In this document: positions 35,666 to 44,571 of the stretch, piece by piece
How positions within the stretch are numbered: position 1 is the first letter of the stretch
Layout: each line of letters starts with the position of its first letter
Origin: Neisseria shayeganii 871
Lineage (GTDB): Bacteria; Pseudomonadota; Gammaproteobacteria; Burkholderiales; Neisseriaceae
Length of the DNA stretch: 54,633 bases
Direction: 5' to 3'
Assembly: GCF_000226875.1 (NCBI RefSeq)
Contig: NZ_JH164926.1
Span: forward strand, 84,231-138,863
Translations under genes and position numbers: made by a program
Notes under the pieces: generated by a model
Databases searched by the model: none
What the model was told of the DNA's origin: nothing
Seen by the model: only the letters and a program-made list of their open reading frames with translations

Positions 35666-35720
35666 TCAAACGGGCAACAGGCTACCTGAAAAATTTTCAG
35701 GTAGCCTGTTGCCCGTTTGA
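35666..35720 (-). terminator. Perfect 27-bp DUS palindrome
   Basis: Arms 35666-35692 and 35694-35720 are exact complements around a single central base. The DUS lies in the inner part of each arm and the outer TCAAACGGGCAA is locus-specific. It lies between the acyl-CoA-dehydrogenase-like gene (start 35556) and the GT90 gene (stop 35963), both on the minus strand, in a 406-bp gap otherwise filled by MITE copy 6. Terminator function for the GT90 gene is inferred. Confidence 0.7.
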
Positions 35721-35758
35721 TGGCGGTCTGTATGTGTTCAAACGGTTACAAGACAAGC

Positions 35759-35943
35759 TGAGACCTTTGCAAAGGCCCCAGATGTGGGTGCAGTTCAAGG
35801 CGTAGCAGCGCAGCTGGCGTGAACGCTAGGAATCCCCGTGGGAAAGACATATCACATGATAGGCAAGCGAGTGAGCAGTACCCATAGGGCATAAACGCAC
35901 AACGCAGAAATGCGCCGCAGATGGGGCTTTTGCAAAGGTCTCA
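35759..35943 (-). mobile_element. MITE-like repeat, copy 6 (long form)
   Basis: A 185-bp copy in minus orientation that retains the 18-base segment (read here as GTACCCATAGGGCATAAA-like). AGC is duplicated at 35756-35758 and 35944-35946, outside any DUS. The inverted ends match copy 1 apart from single changes near the C-run. Confidence 0.8.
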
Positions 35944-35962
35944 AGCTGGCGGGTTATGCGTT

Positions 35963-36931
35963 TCAGTTGATGGGGCTTGTACAGTCAAAATATTTCTGCA
36001 CCACCATCAGGCCAGTTAAGAGTTCCAGTTTGCGGTCGAAAAAGGGCTGCATATAAGCATTGGCTTGGCGGATGATGCGTTCGGCAGCGGCCGGGCGGGC
36101 ATGATAAAAGGCCAGCTTTTCGTCTAGATCGGCGTAGTCGTCCTGCAGATGCACATAGTGCACATCGGCTTGCAGGCGGCCTTCCATCAGCCAGGTTTCG
36201 TAACGCGGTGCGGCCATGAAACACAGGGATTGCGAAGCCATGATCCATTTGAGGTTGGTGGCGACATCGTTGCCTTCGATGCTGAGGATGTATTTGTGGC
36301 GCAGCTGTTCTTCCACGGTGAGGAAGCTGCGGTGGTAGGGCTGGCCGGCGGATTTTGGGTGGACGCAGCCAACGTCGCAGAGCGGATGGTTGTGATACTG
36401 CTCGAGAAAACGTAGGCGCTGGCATTGGTGGGCGGCACCGCGCCAAACCAAGCTGTCTTGCTTGTCGGCAAAACGGTGGGGATCGGGGTAGATATAGAAA
36501 TGGCGCACGCTGTCGAGCTTGAGCAGCACGCTGTTTTGATTGTTATCGGCAATCGGGCGGCTTTTCACAAACGCGGGTTGCTCGGGAATGTGGGTCACAT
36601 CGCCGAATTCATATAAGAAGCGCTCATCGGCCGGGAAATAGCGCAGCAGGGCGGCCAGATCATAGAAATAAGCGGAATGGCCGCATTTTTTGAAGCTGCC
36701 GACGGCAGTGCTTGCCCCATGCAGTGTGTGTGTGCCGCTGAGCCGGTTGTAGTAGTCCACCCGGCTGTGCAAGGCTTGCTGTTGTTCGCGGTTGAGGCGG
36801 GAAAATTCGCGTAGGACGTCTTGCCCGTTGCGTACCAGCCATGTATGCGGCAGCACGCCCAGCAGGCTGTGGCGGGTGTAGTAGGCGAGTTTGTGCAGGC
36901 GTTTGTGATAAATGCCGGCGGCTTGGCTCAT
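35963..36931 (-). CDS. Glycosyltransferase family 90 (LPS-type)
   Basis: A 322-aa protein resembling the CAP10/LpsA-type GT90 family, which adds a sugar, often glucose or xylose, during lipopolysaccharide or capsule synthesis. Diagnostic pieces are SRPIADNNQNSVLLKLD, LVWRGAAHQCQR, KYILSIEGNDVATNLKWIMASQSLC and the C-terminal AFYHARPAAAERIIRQANAYMQPF. The acceptor and donor cannot be deduced. It has no signal peptide, so a cytosolic membrane-associated role is likely. It precedes MITE copy 6. No other LPS gene is adjacent. Confidence 0.8.
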   Translation of the reverse strand: MSQAAGIYHKRLHKLAYYTRHSLLGVLPHTWLVRNGQDVLREFSRLNREQQQALHSRVDYYNRLSGTHTLHGASTAVGSFKKCGHSAYFYDLAALLRYFPADERFLYEFGDVTHIPEQPAFVKSRPIADNNQNSVLLKLDSVRHFYIYPDPHRFADKQDSLVWRGAAHQCQRLRFLEQYHNHPLCDVGCVHPKSAGQPYHRSFLTVEEQLRHKYILSIEGNDVATNLKWIMASQSLCFMAAPRYETWLMEGRLQADVHYVHLQDDYADLDEKLAFYHARPAAAERIIRQANAYMQPFFDRKLELLTGLMVVQKYFDCTSPIN

Positions 36932-36950
36932 GGGAGACTCGGTATCGGAA

Positions 36951-36988
36951 AGGCTACCTGAAACGCAAATAGCGGTTTCAGGTAGCCT
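36951..36988 (-). terminator. DUS inverted-pair hairpin downstream of ppiB
   Basis: Perfect 14-bp arms (36951-36964 and 36975-36988), each a full DUS plus two bases, with a 10-base loop. It lies 12 bases beyond the ppiB stop codon. Confidence 0.7.
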
Positions 36989-37000
36989 GTTTGGGGGGAA

Positions 37001-37492
37001 TTAAACGATTTCGGCTTTGGTGATGACCACGGGATCGACCGGTACGTCATCGTGGTAGCCGTGACGCTTGGTGGCCACGTTTTCGATTTCGTCCACCACG
37101 TTTTGGCCTTCCACTACTTTGCCGAATACGGCATAGCCCCAGCCGTGCAGGCTCGGTTCGGTGTGGTTGAGGAAGCTGTTGTCTTTGGTGTTGATGAAGA
37201 ACTGGGCGGAGGCGCTGTGCGGCGCTTGGGTGCGGGCCATGGCAATGGTGTATTTGTCGTTTTTCAGGCCGTTTTGGGCTTCGTTTTGGATCGGCTCGCG
37301 GGTGGCTTTTTCGTTCATGTTTTCGTCCATGCCGCCGCCTTGGATCATGAAGCCTTTGATCACGCGGTGGAAAATCAGGCCGTCGTAAAAGCCGTCTTTG
37401 ACATATTGCTCGAAGTTGGCGGCGGTAACGGGGGCTTTTTCGTGGTCGAGCTCGATGCCGATGGTGCCGAAGTTGGTGTGCAGTTTGATCAT
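37001..37492 (-). CDS. ppiB: Peptidyl-prolyl cis-trans isomerase, cytoplasmic cyclophilin
   Basis: A 163-aa cyclophilin without a signal peptide. Core motifs are FHRVIKGFMIQGG, SASAQFFIN and YAVFGKVVEG, including the catalytic Arg in FHRVI. The frame extends 13 codons upstream, but ATG 37492 (MIKLHTNFGTIGIEL) with GAAAG before it is the family start. A second cyclophilin, with a signal peptide, lies about 1 kb away, so the window holds a cytoplasmic and a periplasmic pair. Confidence 0.95.
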   Translation of the reverse strand: MIKLHTNFGTIGIELDHEKAPVTAANFEQYVKDGFYDGLIFHRVIKGFMIQGGGMDENMNEKATREPIQNEAQNGLKNDKYTIAMARTQAPHSASAQFFINTKDNSFLNHTEPSLHGWGYAVFGKVVEGQNVVDEIENVATKRHGYHDDVPVDPVVITKAEIV

Positions 37493-37571
37493 GATGTGCT
37501 TTCTTGAAAAAAAGGTTGGGGAATTGGGCAAATGGTGGTGCGGCGGCTGATTTCAAGCACGGAGAATGTAT

Positions 37572-38171
37572 TCAGCGTGTGCCGTCACGGCGTTCGGAAA
37601 AGGCGCCGGGTTTGCCTTGTTTGACGGCTTCGATTTGGATATCGAGGCGCACCTCGTCGGGCATGATGCCGCTCAGGTAGTTCATGCCCCAGCGGCTGCG
37701 TTGGAGGGTGGCGCTGAAGTCGCCGCCGCACACTTGGGCCAATTTCACCGGGCTGATGTAGCAGTTGAAGCGTTGGGCGGTGAGGGTGAGCGGGTGGGTT
37801 TGGCCGAGCAGGGTCAGCCGGCCTTCAACGGCGCTGAGCCGGCCGTTGTCGAAACGGAAACGGGTGGATTCGAAAACCATTTCGGGATGGCGCGCAACAT
37901 TGAATAAGTCGGCTGCTTTCAGATGGCGGTCGAATTCGGGGTTGCCGCTGCTCACCGAAGCGGTGGGAATGCGGATGTGCACGCTGCCGGTTTCGGCTTC
38001 TGGGCGGTAGTCTATGGTGCCGGTGAGCCGGTAAAAGCCGCCGGTGTTGGTGCTGGTGCCGAAGTGGTCGATGGCAAAGCGCACATTGGCGTGGTCGGGA
38101 TCGATGCGGTAGGTGTCGGCCACGGCCGGTAGGCAGGCGGCCAAGGCAAGCAGGGCAAAACAGGTTTTCAT
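37572..38171 (-). CDS. YceI-family periplasmic protein
   Basis: A 199-aa protein with signal peptide MKTCFALLALAACLPAVA cut before DTYRIDP. The YceI lipocalin-like beta-barrel follows: HANVRFAIDHFGTSTNTGGFYRLTGTIDY, then HLKAADLFNVARHPEMVFEST. Family members bind isoprenoid-like lipids such as polyprenols; the ligand here is unknown. The C-terminal part (WGMNYLSGIMPDEVRLDIQIEA) is typical. It lies between the two cyclophilin genes on the same strand. Confidence 0.9.
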   Translation of the reverse strand: MKTCFALLALAACLPAVADTYRIDPDHANVRFAIDHFGTSTNTGGFYRLTGTIDYRPEAETGSVHIRIPTASVSSGNPEFDRHLKAADLFNVARHPEMVFESTRFRFDNGRLSAVEGRLTLLGQTHPLTLTAQRFNCYISPVKLAQVCGGDFSATLQRSRWGMNYLSGIMPDEVRLDIQIEAVKQGKPGAFSERRDGTR

Positions 38172-38270
38172 GATGATGCGCTTCGCGGCGGTTGTTTGGG
38201 CATGGCATCAAGCAAAGAGGCTACCTGAACACAAGGGCAGCCGTTTGCTTGGTTTTGAAGAGGCGGCCGC

Positions 38271-38834
38271 TTAATCCAAAATCCGTACGCGGTGGATGAG
38301 CACCGGCGTGCGCGGCACGTTTTCGTGCGGGGCGCGGGTGGTGGTGGGTTCGGCGGCGATTTTGTCCACCACTTCGAAGCCGCCGGTAACTTTGCCGAAA
38401 ACGGCATAGCCGTAGCCGCGGGCGTCGGGGCTGCTGTGGTTGAGGAAATCGTTGTCTTTCAGGTTGATGAAAAACTGGCTGGTGGCTGAGTGGGGTAGGG
38501 CGGTGCGCGCCATGGCGATGGTGTAGCGCCGGTTTGACAGGCCGTTGGCCGCTTCGTTGGCGATGGGGCGCTCGGTGGCTTTTTCGGCCATATCGGCGGT
38601 GAGGCCGCCGCCTTGGATCATGAAACCGGGGATCACACGGTGGAAAATGGTGCCGTTGTAAAAACCTTTGCGGGCATAGGCGGCGAAGTTGGCCACGGTT
38701 TTCGGGGCGCGGGTTTCGTCCAGGCTCAGTTCGATGCTGCCGTGGTTGGTGTCGATGACGGCACGGGTTTCGGCTTGGGCGGCAGCGGCGGCAAGGCCGA
38801 GAAGGAGGGCGCAGCTTAAGTAACGGATATTCAT
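38271..38834 (-). CDS. ppiA: Peptidyl-prolyl cis-trans isomerase, periplasmic cyclophilin
   Basis: A 187-aa cyclophilin with a signal peptide (MNIRYLSCALLLGLAAAAAQA). The core is FHRVIPGFMIQGG, SATSQFFINLKDNDFLNH and YAVFGKVTGGFEVVDKI, the standard active-site and substrate-groove residues. It would help proline isomerisation of exported proteins. It lies just downstream of copA on the same strand. Confidence 0.93.
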   Translation of the reverse strand: MNIRYLSCALLLGLAAAAAQAETRAVIDTNHGSIELSLDETRAPKTVANFAAYARKGFYNGTIFHRVIPGFMIQGGGLTADMAEKATERPIANEAANGLSNRRYTIAMARTALPHSATSQFFINLKDNDFLNHSSPDARGYGYAVFGKVTGGFEVVDKIAAEPTTTRAPHENVPRTPVLIHRVRILD

Positions 38835-38907
38835 CGGGCAAATTTTTGAAAAACAAAACAGACGGTAGGGTAACGGCAGGCCGCCGAATTGGCAAGAGGC
38901 GGGCAGG

Positions 38908-41058
38908 CTACCTGAAATCTCTCTCCGGCCGGTAGCGTTTTAGGCGCATGGCATTGCCCAATACGGAAACCGAACTGAGGGCCATGGCGGCGCCGGCCAG
39001 AACGGGGGTGAGCAGGCCGAAGGCGGCCAGCGGGATGCCGAGGCTGTTGTAGAAAAAGGCGAAAAACAGGTTTTGCCGGATATTGCGCAAAGTGGCGCGG
39101 GCGATCAGGAGGGCGTCGGCCACCTGTTGCACGGAGTGCTGCATCAAAGTGGCGGATGCGGCGTGTTCGGCAGCATCGGCACCGCCGCGCATGGCGAAAC
39201 CAGCATCGGCGGCGGCCAAGGCCGGTGCGTCATTGATACCGTCGCCCGCCATGGCCACGCGCCGTCCTTCTTGTTGCAGGGCTTGGATGGCGGCGGCTTT
39301 GTCGCGCGGAGAGCAGCGGCCTTGGGCGTGTTGGATGCCGAGTTGGGCGGCGATGTAATCCACCGTGCTTTGGCGGTCGCCGCTCATGATGCGCACTTCG
39401 ATGCCGTGTTGCTGCAAACGCTGTACGGCGGCGAGGCTGTCGGGTTTGAGTTCGTCGGCCAAGGCAAAGGCGCCGGCGGCCAGGCCGTTTACCGACACTG
39501 CCGCCACGCTGGCGATCTGCCATACGCCGTCCAGCGTTTCAGGTAGCCCGAAGCCGCAGTATTCGGGCGTGCCCACCCGCACGTCGCCGATACCGGCCAC
39601 TTGGGCAGACATGCCTTGCCCAGCTTCGGTGTGCACCTGTTCGGCAGCAGGCAGGACGGATACTTTTTCGGCGGCGGCCGCCACGATGGCCTGGGCCAGC
39701 GGGTGCAGCGACAGCTGTTCGACTGCGGCAGCGGCTTGCCACAGCAGGGTTTCGTTGCCGTTTTCAGGTAGCCAGACAGCGGCAATTTGCGGGCGGCCTT
39801 GGGTGAGGGTGCCGGTTTTGTCGAGAATCACGGTATCGATGCCGGCGGCCTGCTCCAAGGCGGCAGCGTCGCGGAACCAAATGCCGTGCCGCACCGCTAC
39901 GCCCATGCCGGCCATGATGGCGGCGGGCGTGGCCAAGCCCAGCGCGCAGGGGCAGGCGATCACCAATACCGCCACTGAGTGAATCAGCGCGGTGGCGGCG
40001 CTGCCGGCCAGCCACCAGGTGAGGAAAAAGGTGGCCAGCGCAATCAGGCCGACCACGGGCACGAATACGGCCGCCACTTGGTCGGCAATCCGCGCAATCG
40101 GCGCCTTGCTGCCTTGTGCTTCGGCCAGGGCGTGCATCATGTCGCCGAGCAGGGTTTGGCTGCCGAGCTGCTCGGCGCGGTATTCCAAGTGGCCGTTGAG
40201 CACCGAGCCGGCCAGCACGCGGCTGCCGGGCAGTTTGTGCTGCGGCTCGCTCTCGCCGGTGAGGTGGCTTTCGTCGGCCCAGCCTTCGCCGGCCAGCACC
40301 ACGCCGTCGGCGGCAATCCGCTCGCCGTGTTTGGCCTGCAATTCGTCGCCGGGGCGCACGTCGGCCAGCGCAGCGGCCTGCCATTGGCCTTCACGGCGGC
40401 AGACCACCTGCTTGGGCGTGAGCTGCAGCAGCAGGCCGAGGCTGTTGAGGCTGTGGCGCTTGGTGCGCTCCTCCCAATATTTGCCGAGGCTCACAAAAGC
40501 CGCCACCATCACGCCGGCTTCAAAATACACCATGCCGTGCGCGTGGCTGCCGTGCAGCAGCCACATGGCGGTGGAGTAGAGATAAATGGCCGAGGTGCCG
40601 GCCGACACCAATACATCCATATTGGCCAAGCCGCCGCGTATGCTGTGCCAGGCGCTGCGGTAAAACGGCATCATCAGCCAACACTGCACCACGCTGGCGA
40701 GAACAAACTGTATCCACACCGGCGGCATCCAGGCATGGGTGCCGAACAGCATGCCGGCCATGCCCACGGCAAACGGCGCGCACAAAGCCAGCAGCAGCCA
40801 CACCCGCCAATGGCTTTTGTCGGCGTTTTCAACCGTGCCGTCGGTATGGAGGCTGGCGTGGAAGCCGGTTTTGTCGATTAAGGCGGCAATCTGCGCCGCA
40901 TCGGTGCGTGCGGCATCGAAGCTGACTTGCGCTTCTTCGTTGGCAAAATTGACGGTGGCTTCGCTGATGAAGTCTTTTTTATTGAGGACTTTTTCAATCC
41001 GGTTGGCGCAGGCCTGGCAGGTCATGCCTTCGATGCGGAAGCGGGCTTTTTCCAACAT
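38908..41058 (-). CDS. copA: Copper-translocating P1B-type ATPase
   Basis: Exports Cu(I) across the inner membrane. The 716-aa protein has one N-terminal HMA domain with GMTCQAC (Cys14/Cys17) and about eight membrane helices. It also has the transmembrane metal site CPC (Cys369-Cys371 in IACPCALG), the phosphorylation site DKTGTLT (Asp413), the SLHPLA motif of P1B pumps and GDGINDAPAL. A sequence DMMHALAEAQ separates the actuator domain. Two DUS-like sites are inside. The final codons TTC AGG TAG lie inside a DUS, so the uptake sequence supplies the stop codon. Confidence 0.96.
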   Translation of the reverse strand: MLEKARFRIEGMTCQACANRIEKVLNKKDFISEATVNFANEEAQVSFDAARTDAAQIAALIDKTGFHASLHTDGTVENADKSHWRVWLLLALCAPFAVGMAGMLFGTHAWMPPVWIQFVLASVVQCWLMMPFYRSAWHSIRGGLANMDVLVSAGTSAIYLYSTAMWLLHGSHAHGMVYFEAGVMVAAFVSLGKYWEERTKRHSLNSLGLLLQLTPKQVVCRREGQWQAAALADVRPGDELQAKHGERIAADGVVLAGEGWADESHLTGESEPQHKLPGSRVLAGSVLNGHLEYRAEQLGSQTLLGDMMHALAEAQGSKAPIARIADQVAAVFVPVVGLIALATFFLTWWLAGSAATALIHSVAVLVIACPCALGLATPAAIMAGMGVAVRHGIWFRDAAALEQAAGIDTVILDKTGTLTQGRPQIAAVWLPENGNETLLWQAAAAVEQLSLHPLAQAIVAAAAEKVSVLPAAEQVHTEAGQGMSAQVAGIGDVRVGTPEYCGFGLPETLDGVWQIASVAAVSVNGLAAGAFALADELKPDSLAAVQRLQQHGIEVRIMSGDRQSTVDYIAAQLGIQHAQGRCSPRDKAAAIQALQQEGRRVAMAGDGINDAPALAAADAGFAMRGGADAAEHAASATLMQHSVQQVADALLIARATLRNIRQNLFFAFFYNSLGIPLAAFGLLTPVLAGAAMALSSVSVLGNAMRLKRYRPERDFR

Positions 41059-41156
41059 GGCGGGCTTTCAAAATATTTGGATGAAGAAATAAGGGCGTGC
41101 TGCCGCAATGCTAACCGACAACACGCCCTAAGGCTACCTGAAAGCAGCACGGGCAA

Positions 41157-41555
41157 TCAACGTTTCGGCACGATGGTTTTGCCGATGGGCGAGAGGGCGA
41201 GCAGGGCGAACTTGAGGTGTTGCACGCCGAAGGGAATGCCGATGATGGTAACAAAATAGCCGACGGCGGTGGTGAGGTGGCCGATGGCCAGCCACCAGCC
41301 GGCCAGCACAAACCAAATCACGTTGCCCAGCATACCGGCCGCGCCGGTGCCGAGGTCTTCGCGGCCGGTCAGCAGGCTGCGGCTGACCGCTTCATGGCCA
41401 AACGGCCACAGGGTGAAGTTGCCGATGACAAAACAGGCGCGCGCCCACGGCAGGCCGATGACGGTCAGCGCCATCAGCAAGCCGGCCAGCCACCAGCCCA
41501 AAGCCATCAGCAGGCCGCCGAACACAATCCAGATGATGTTTAAAATGGTATTCAA
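41157..41555 (-). CDS. yccF: YccF-family inner-membrane protein
   Basis: A 132-aa membrane protein with two YccF domains, each carrying the pattern NxIWxVxxGxxxAxGxxxxG (NIIWIVFGGLLMALGWWLAG and NVIWFVLAGWWLAIGHLTTA). The frame is open much further upstream, but the likely start is TTG 41555 (LNTILNIIW) with GAAAGG upstream, which gives the usual family length. The function of the family is unknown. It precedes copA on the same strand. Confidence 0.82.
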   Translation of the reverse strand: MNTILNIIWIVFGGLLMALGWWLAGLLMALTVIGLPWARACFVIGNFTLWPFGHEAVSRSLLTGREDLGTGAAGMLGNVIWFVLAGWWLAIGHLTTAVGYFVTIIGIPFGVQHLKFALLALSPIGKTIVPKR

Positions 41556-41742
41556 TGGGTCTGCCTTTCTTGCAAAGCGGTTTGTAGAGGAAAAGATAGG
41601 GATGAAGCTAAGTTTCCGGATGCCTGAAAATTGGGGATGGCGCAGCGAAAAACAATAGAAGAAAAACAATGGAAAAAGGCTACCTGAAAACGCATTCGGT
41701 ATTTCAGGTAGCTGGTTGGGATGGGAGCGCAAGCAGCGGCGT

Positions 41743-42030
41743 TCAGCGCGGCTGTTGGCTGCGCCACCACTGCCAAGCCATCAGGGCGCCGCCCAGTAGC
41801 AGTTTGTGTTTCCAACGCGACGGCCACAAGGCCAGCTTCCACAGCAACGGTTGGGCATACAGTTTTTCCGCACCGCTGATCAGGGGTGCCAAGGGAAGGG
41901 CGGAGCTGACTTGGCGCGCATCTTCCATTTGTTGTTGGCGCTTGGCCAGCGCGATTTTCAGGCGTACCAAGTCGGCTTTCAATGCCAATAACTCGCGCTG
42001 TTCCTTTAAGTCCAAATCAGATTTGCTCAT
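41743..42030 (-). CDS. yqjK: YqjK-like small protein
   Basis: A 95-aa protein starting MSKSDLDLKEQRELLALKA with a coiled-coil N-terminal half (RLKIALAKRQQQMEDARQ), then a weakly hydrophobic C-terminal part (LLLGGALMAWQWW). Size, coil and position after a YqjE-like gene match the enterobacterial yqjDEK cluster, so the name is by synteny. The frame extends 21 codons further, but ATG 42030 fits the family. It overlaps the previous gene by 14 bases. The function is unknown. Confidence 0.72.
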   Translation of the reverse strand: MSKSDLDLKEQRELLALKADLVRLKIALAKRQQQMEDARQVSSALPLAPLISGAEKLYAQPLLWKLALWPSRWKHKLLLGGALMAWQWWRSQQPR

Positions 42031-42442
42031 GCTCTGCTCCTGAAGAGGGGGCGGTGGGGCGCGGGTCGCGCAAACGCTCAAGGTCGCCGGCAATTTGGCG
42101 GAAAGTATCGCTGGTGAAATGTCCCTGCATCCGCCACAAACGGATGACCTGCCACAGCATGATCAAGGCAATCAGGCTCAGCAGACCGAAAGTGCCGAAG
42201 AACACCCATAATTTGGCTTCCGGGGTGAGGGCGGCGTTGAGGCCGAACAAGAGGCTGATGAGGCCGGCCAGCAGGCAGACGCCGCAGATCATCAGCGCCA
42301 CACCGATTTTCACCCACGACAATACCTGTTCGGTGAGGTCGATTTTGAGCATGTGCAGGCGCAGTACGGCCAGCTCGCTGCCGTGTTCCAACCAGAGGCG
42401 GAATTGTTTGAATTGGCGGATCAGGCTCAATAGAAACTCCAT
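42017..42442 (-). CDS. yqjE: YqjE/phage-holin-family (DUF1469) membrane protein
   Basis: A 141-aa protein with two hydrophobic helices (VKIGVALMICGVCLLAGLI and LWVFFGTFGLLSLIALIML) between amphipathic ends. This is the DUF1469 'phage holin III/YqjE' pattern; it is not evidence for a prophage. It sits between the YqjD- and YqjK-like genes, and its 3' end overlaps yqjK by 14 bases, so the three are one operon. It is thought to act at the inner membrane, with the role unclear. Confidence 0.8.
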   Translation of the reverse strand: MEFLLSLIRQFKQFRLWLEHGSELAVLRLHMLKIDLTEQVLSWVKIGVALMICGVCLLAGLISLLFGLNAALTPEAKLWVFFGTFGLLSLIALIMLWQVIRLWRMQGHFTSDTFRQIAGDLERLRDPRPTAPSSGAEHEQI

Positions 42443-42547
42443 TTCGAAAAAACCGTTTCGGGTGGTGAAACGGTTGTGGTCAGGCAGTCGGGCTACCTGA
42501 AAAGGGCGGCAGAGGCAGGAGATGCTCTGCCGCCGCGCTTTGCCGGA

Positions 42548-42856
42548 TTAACGGCGGGTCAGCAGGGCGCCGATGACAACGCCGGCCAAGGTAGCGATGC
42601 CCATGGCGTAGTAGGGTTGCTCGTGAATCAGGGCGTCGGTTTGACGGGCGGTTTCTTTAACGCGCTCGGTGGCTTGCGATTCCAAGTTCAACAGTTGGTT
42701 TTTGGCGCGGCCCAGGCTGCTTTGCACTTTTTCTTTCAGTGCGCGGGCTTCTTGGGAGCCGTCGTCTTTGGCGGTTTCATACAGGCTTTCCAATTCGCCC
42801 AATACAGAACGTACTTCTTTCATCAGGTCTTCTTTTTGGCGCTCATATTTGCTCAT
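42548..42856 (-). CDS. yqjD: DUF883 (YqjD/ElaB-like) ribosome-associated membrane protein
   Basis: A 102-aa protein with a long amphipathic coiled-coil N-terminal region and a C-terminal tail anchor (YYAMGIATLAGVVIGALLTRR), the standard DUF883 layout. In E. coli, YqjD and ElaB tether ribosomes to the inner membrane in stationary phase. AAAGGA lies upstream of the ATG. First gene of the three-gene cluster yqjD-yqjE-yqjK. Confidence 0.88.
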   Translation of the reverse strand: MSKYERQKEDLMKEVRSVLGELESLYETAKDDGSQEARALKEKVQSSLGRAKNQLLNLESQATERVKETARQTDALIHEQPYYAMGIATLAGVVIGALLTRR

Positions 42857-43038
42857 GCGGATATTCCTTTCTTAAAGGGCTGGAGAAAACATACCTTCAC
42901 GGTATGCCGGCATTCACCTTGAATGCCGTGCACTTGCGTGGGGCATTAACTGGCGCTGTTTGATTCAAATTCAATCAACCGGAATGTAGAATTCCGTTAA
43001 AATAAAGTTTTTTTCCGCAAAGCAAAAGAAAGCCCGAC

Positions 43039-43899
<861 letters not shown>

Positions 43900-43956
43900 A
43901 CAACCGCGTTCAGGCAGCCTGAATGCCTGTGGCAACCGTTGCCAAAGGAGCCGTCT

Positions 43957-44484
43957 GTGAGCGCACAAATCAGCGTGATTCGCGCCGACATCACCACGCT
44001 GGCGGTGGATGCGGTGGTCAACGCCGCCAACAACAGCCTGCTCGGCGGCGGCGGGGTGGACGGCGCGATACACCGCGCCGCCGGCCCGCAGCTTTTGGCC
44101 GAGTGCCGCGGCTTAAACGGCTGCCGCACCGGCGAAGCCAAAATCACCTGCGGCTACGGCCTGCCCGCCCGCTACGTGATCCACACCGTGGGGCCGATTT
44201 GGTACGGCGGCGGCCAAGGCGAGGCCGCGCTGTTGGCCTCGGCTTATGCCCAATCGCTGCGGCTGGCGCAGCAGCACGGTTTGCACAGCATCGCTTTTCC
44301 CTGCATCAGCACCGGCGTGTACGGCTATCCGCCCGCAGCGGCCGCCGCCGTGGCGTTGGAGAGCATCCGCCGCACACTGCCGGAATGCCCGGCGCTGGAA
44401 CAGGTGTGGCTGTGCTGCTTTTCGGTCGAGGACGAAGCGATTTACCGCCGTTTGTTGGCCGCCACGGATTCGGCTTTCAGGTAG
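43957..44484 (+). CDS. Macrodomain protein (O-acetyl-ADP-ribose deacetylase type)
   Basis: A 175-aa macrodomain. It has the ADP-ribose-binding DAVVNAANNSLLGGGGVDGAIHRAAG, VIHTVGPIWYGG, and SIAFPCISTGVYGYP, the residues used by the YmdB/MacroD class to hydrolyse O-acetyl-ADP-ribose or remove ADP-ribose from proteins. The frame is open from 43939, but GTG 43957 has AGGAG seven bases upstream. The last codons TTC AGG TAG lie in a DUS, so the uptake sequence forms the stop. It follows purC after a short gap. Confidence 0.88.
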   Translation: MSAQISVIRADITTLAVDAVVNAANNSLLGGGGVDGAIHRAAGPQLLAECRGLNGCRTGEAKITCGYGLPARYVIHTVGPIWYGGGQGEAALLASAYAQSLRLAQQHGLHSIAFPCISTGVYGYPPAAAAAVALESIRRTLPECPALEQVWLCCFSVEDEAIYRRLLAATDSAFR

Positions 44485-44510
44485 CCTGGGCTTGAGGCTG
44501 CCTGAAAGCC
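44472..44510 (+). terminator. DUS inverted-pair hairpin overlapping the macrodomain gene end
   Basis: GGCTTTCAGGTAGCC (44472-44486) pairs with GGCTGCCTGAAAGCC (44496-44510) with one mismatch, around a 9-base loop. The left arm includes the stop codon; the right arm has the variant AGGCTGCCTGAA. Confidence 0.55.
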
Positions 44511-44571
44511 GTTTGGCCCACCCGGTACAGCCATGCCAATCCCATCTAGTAGACACCATCAGGAGTACAGC

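Noticed and set aside
42017..42442. Phage holin, hence a prophage
   Set aside because: The family name includes 'phage holin', but the neighbours are YqjD- and YqjK-like and no phage gene is near.
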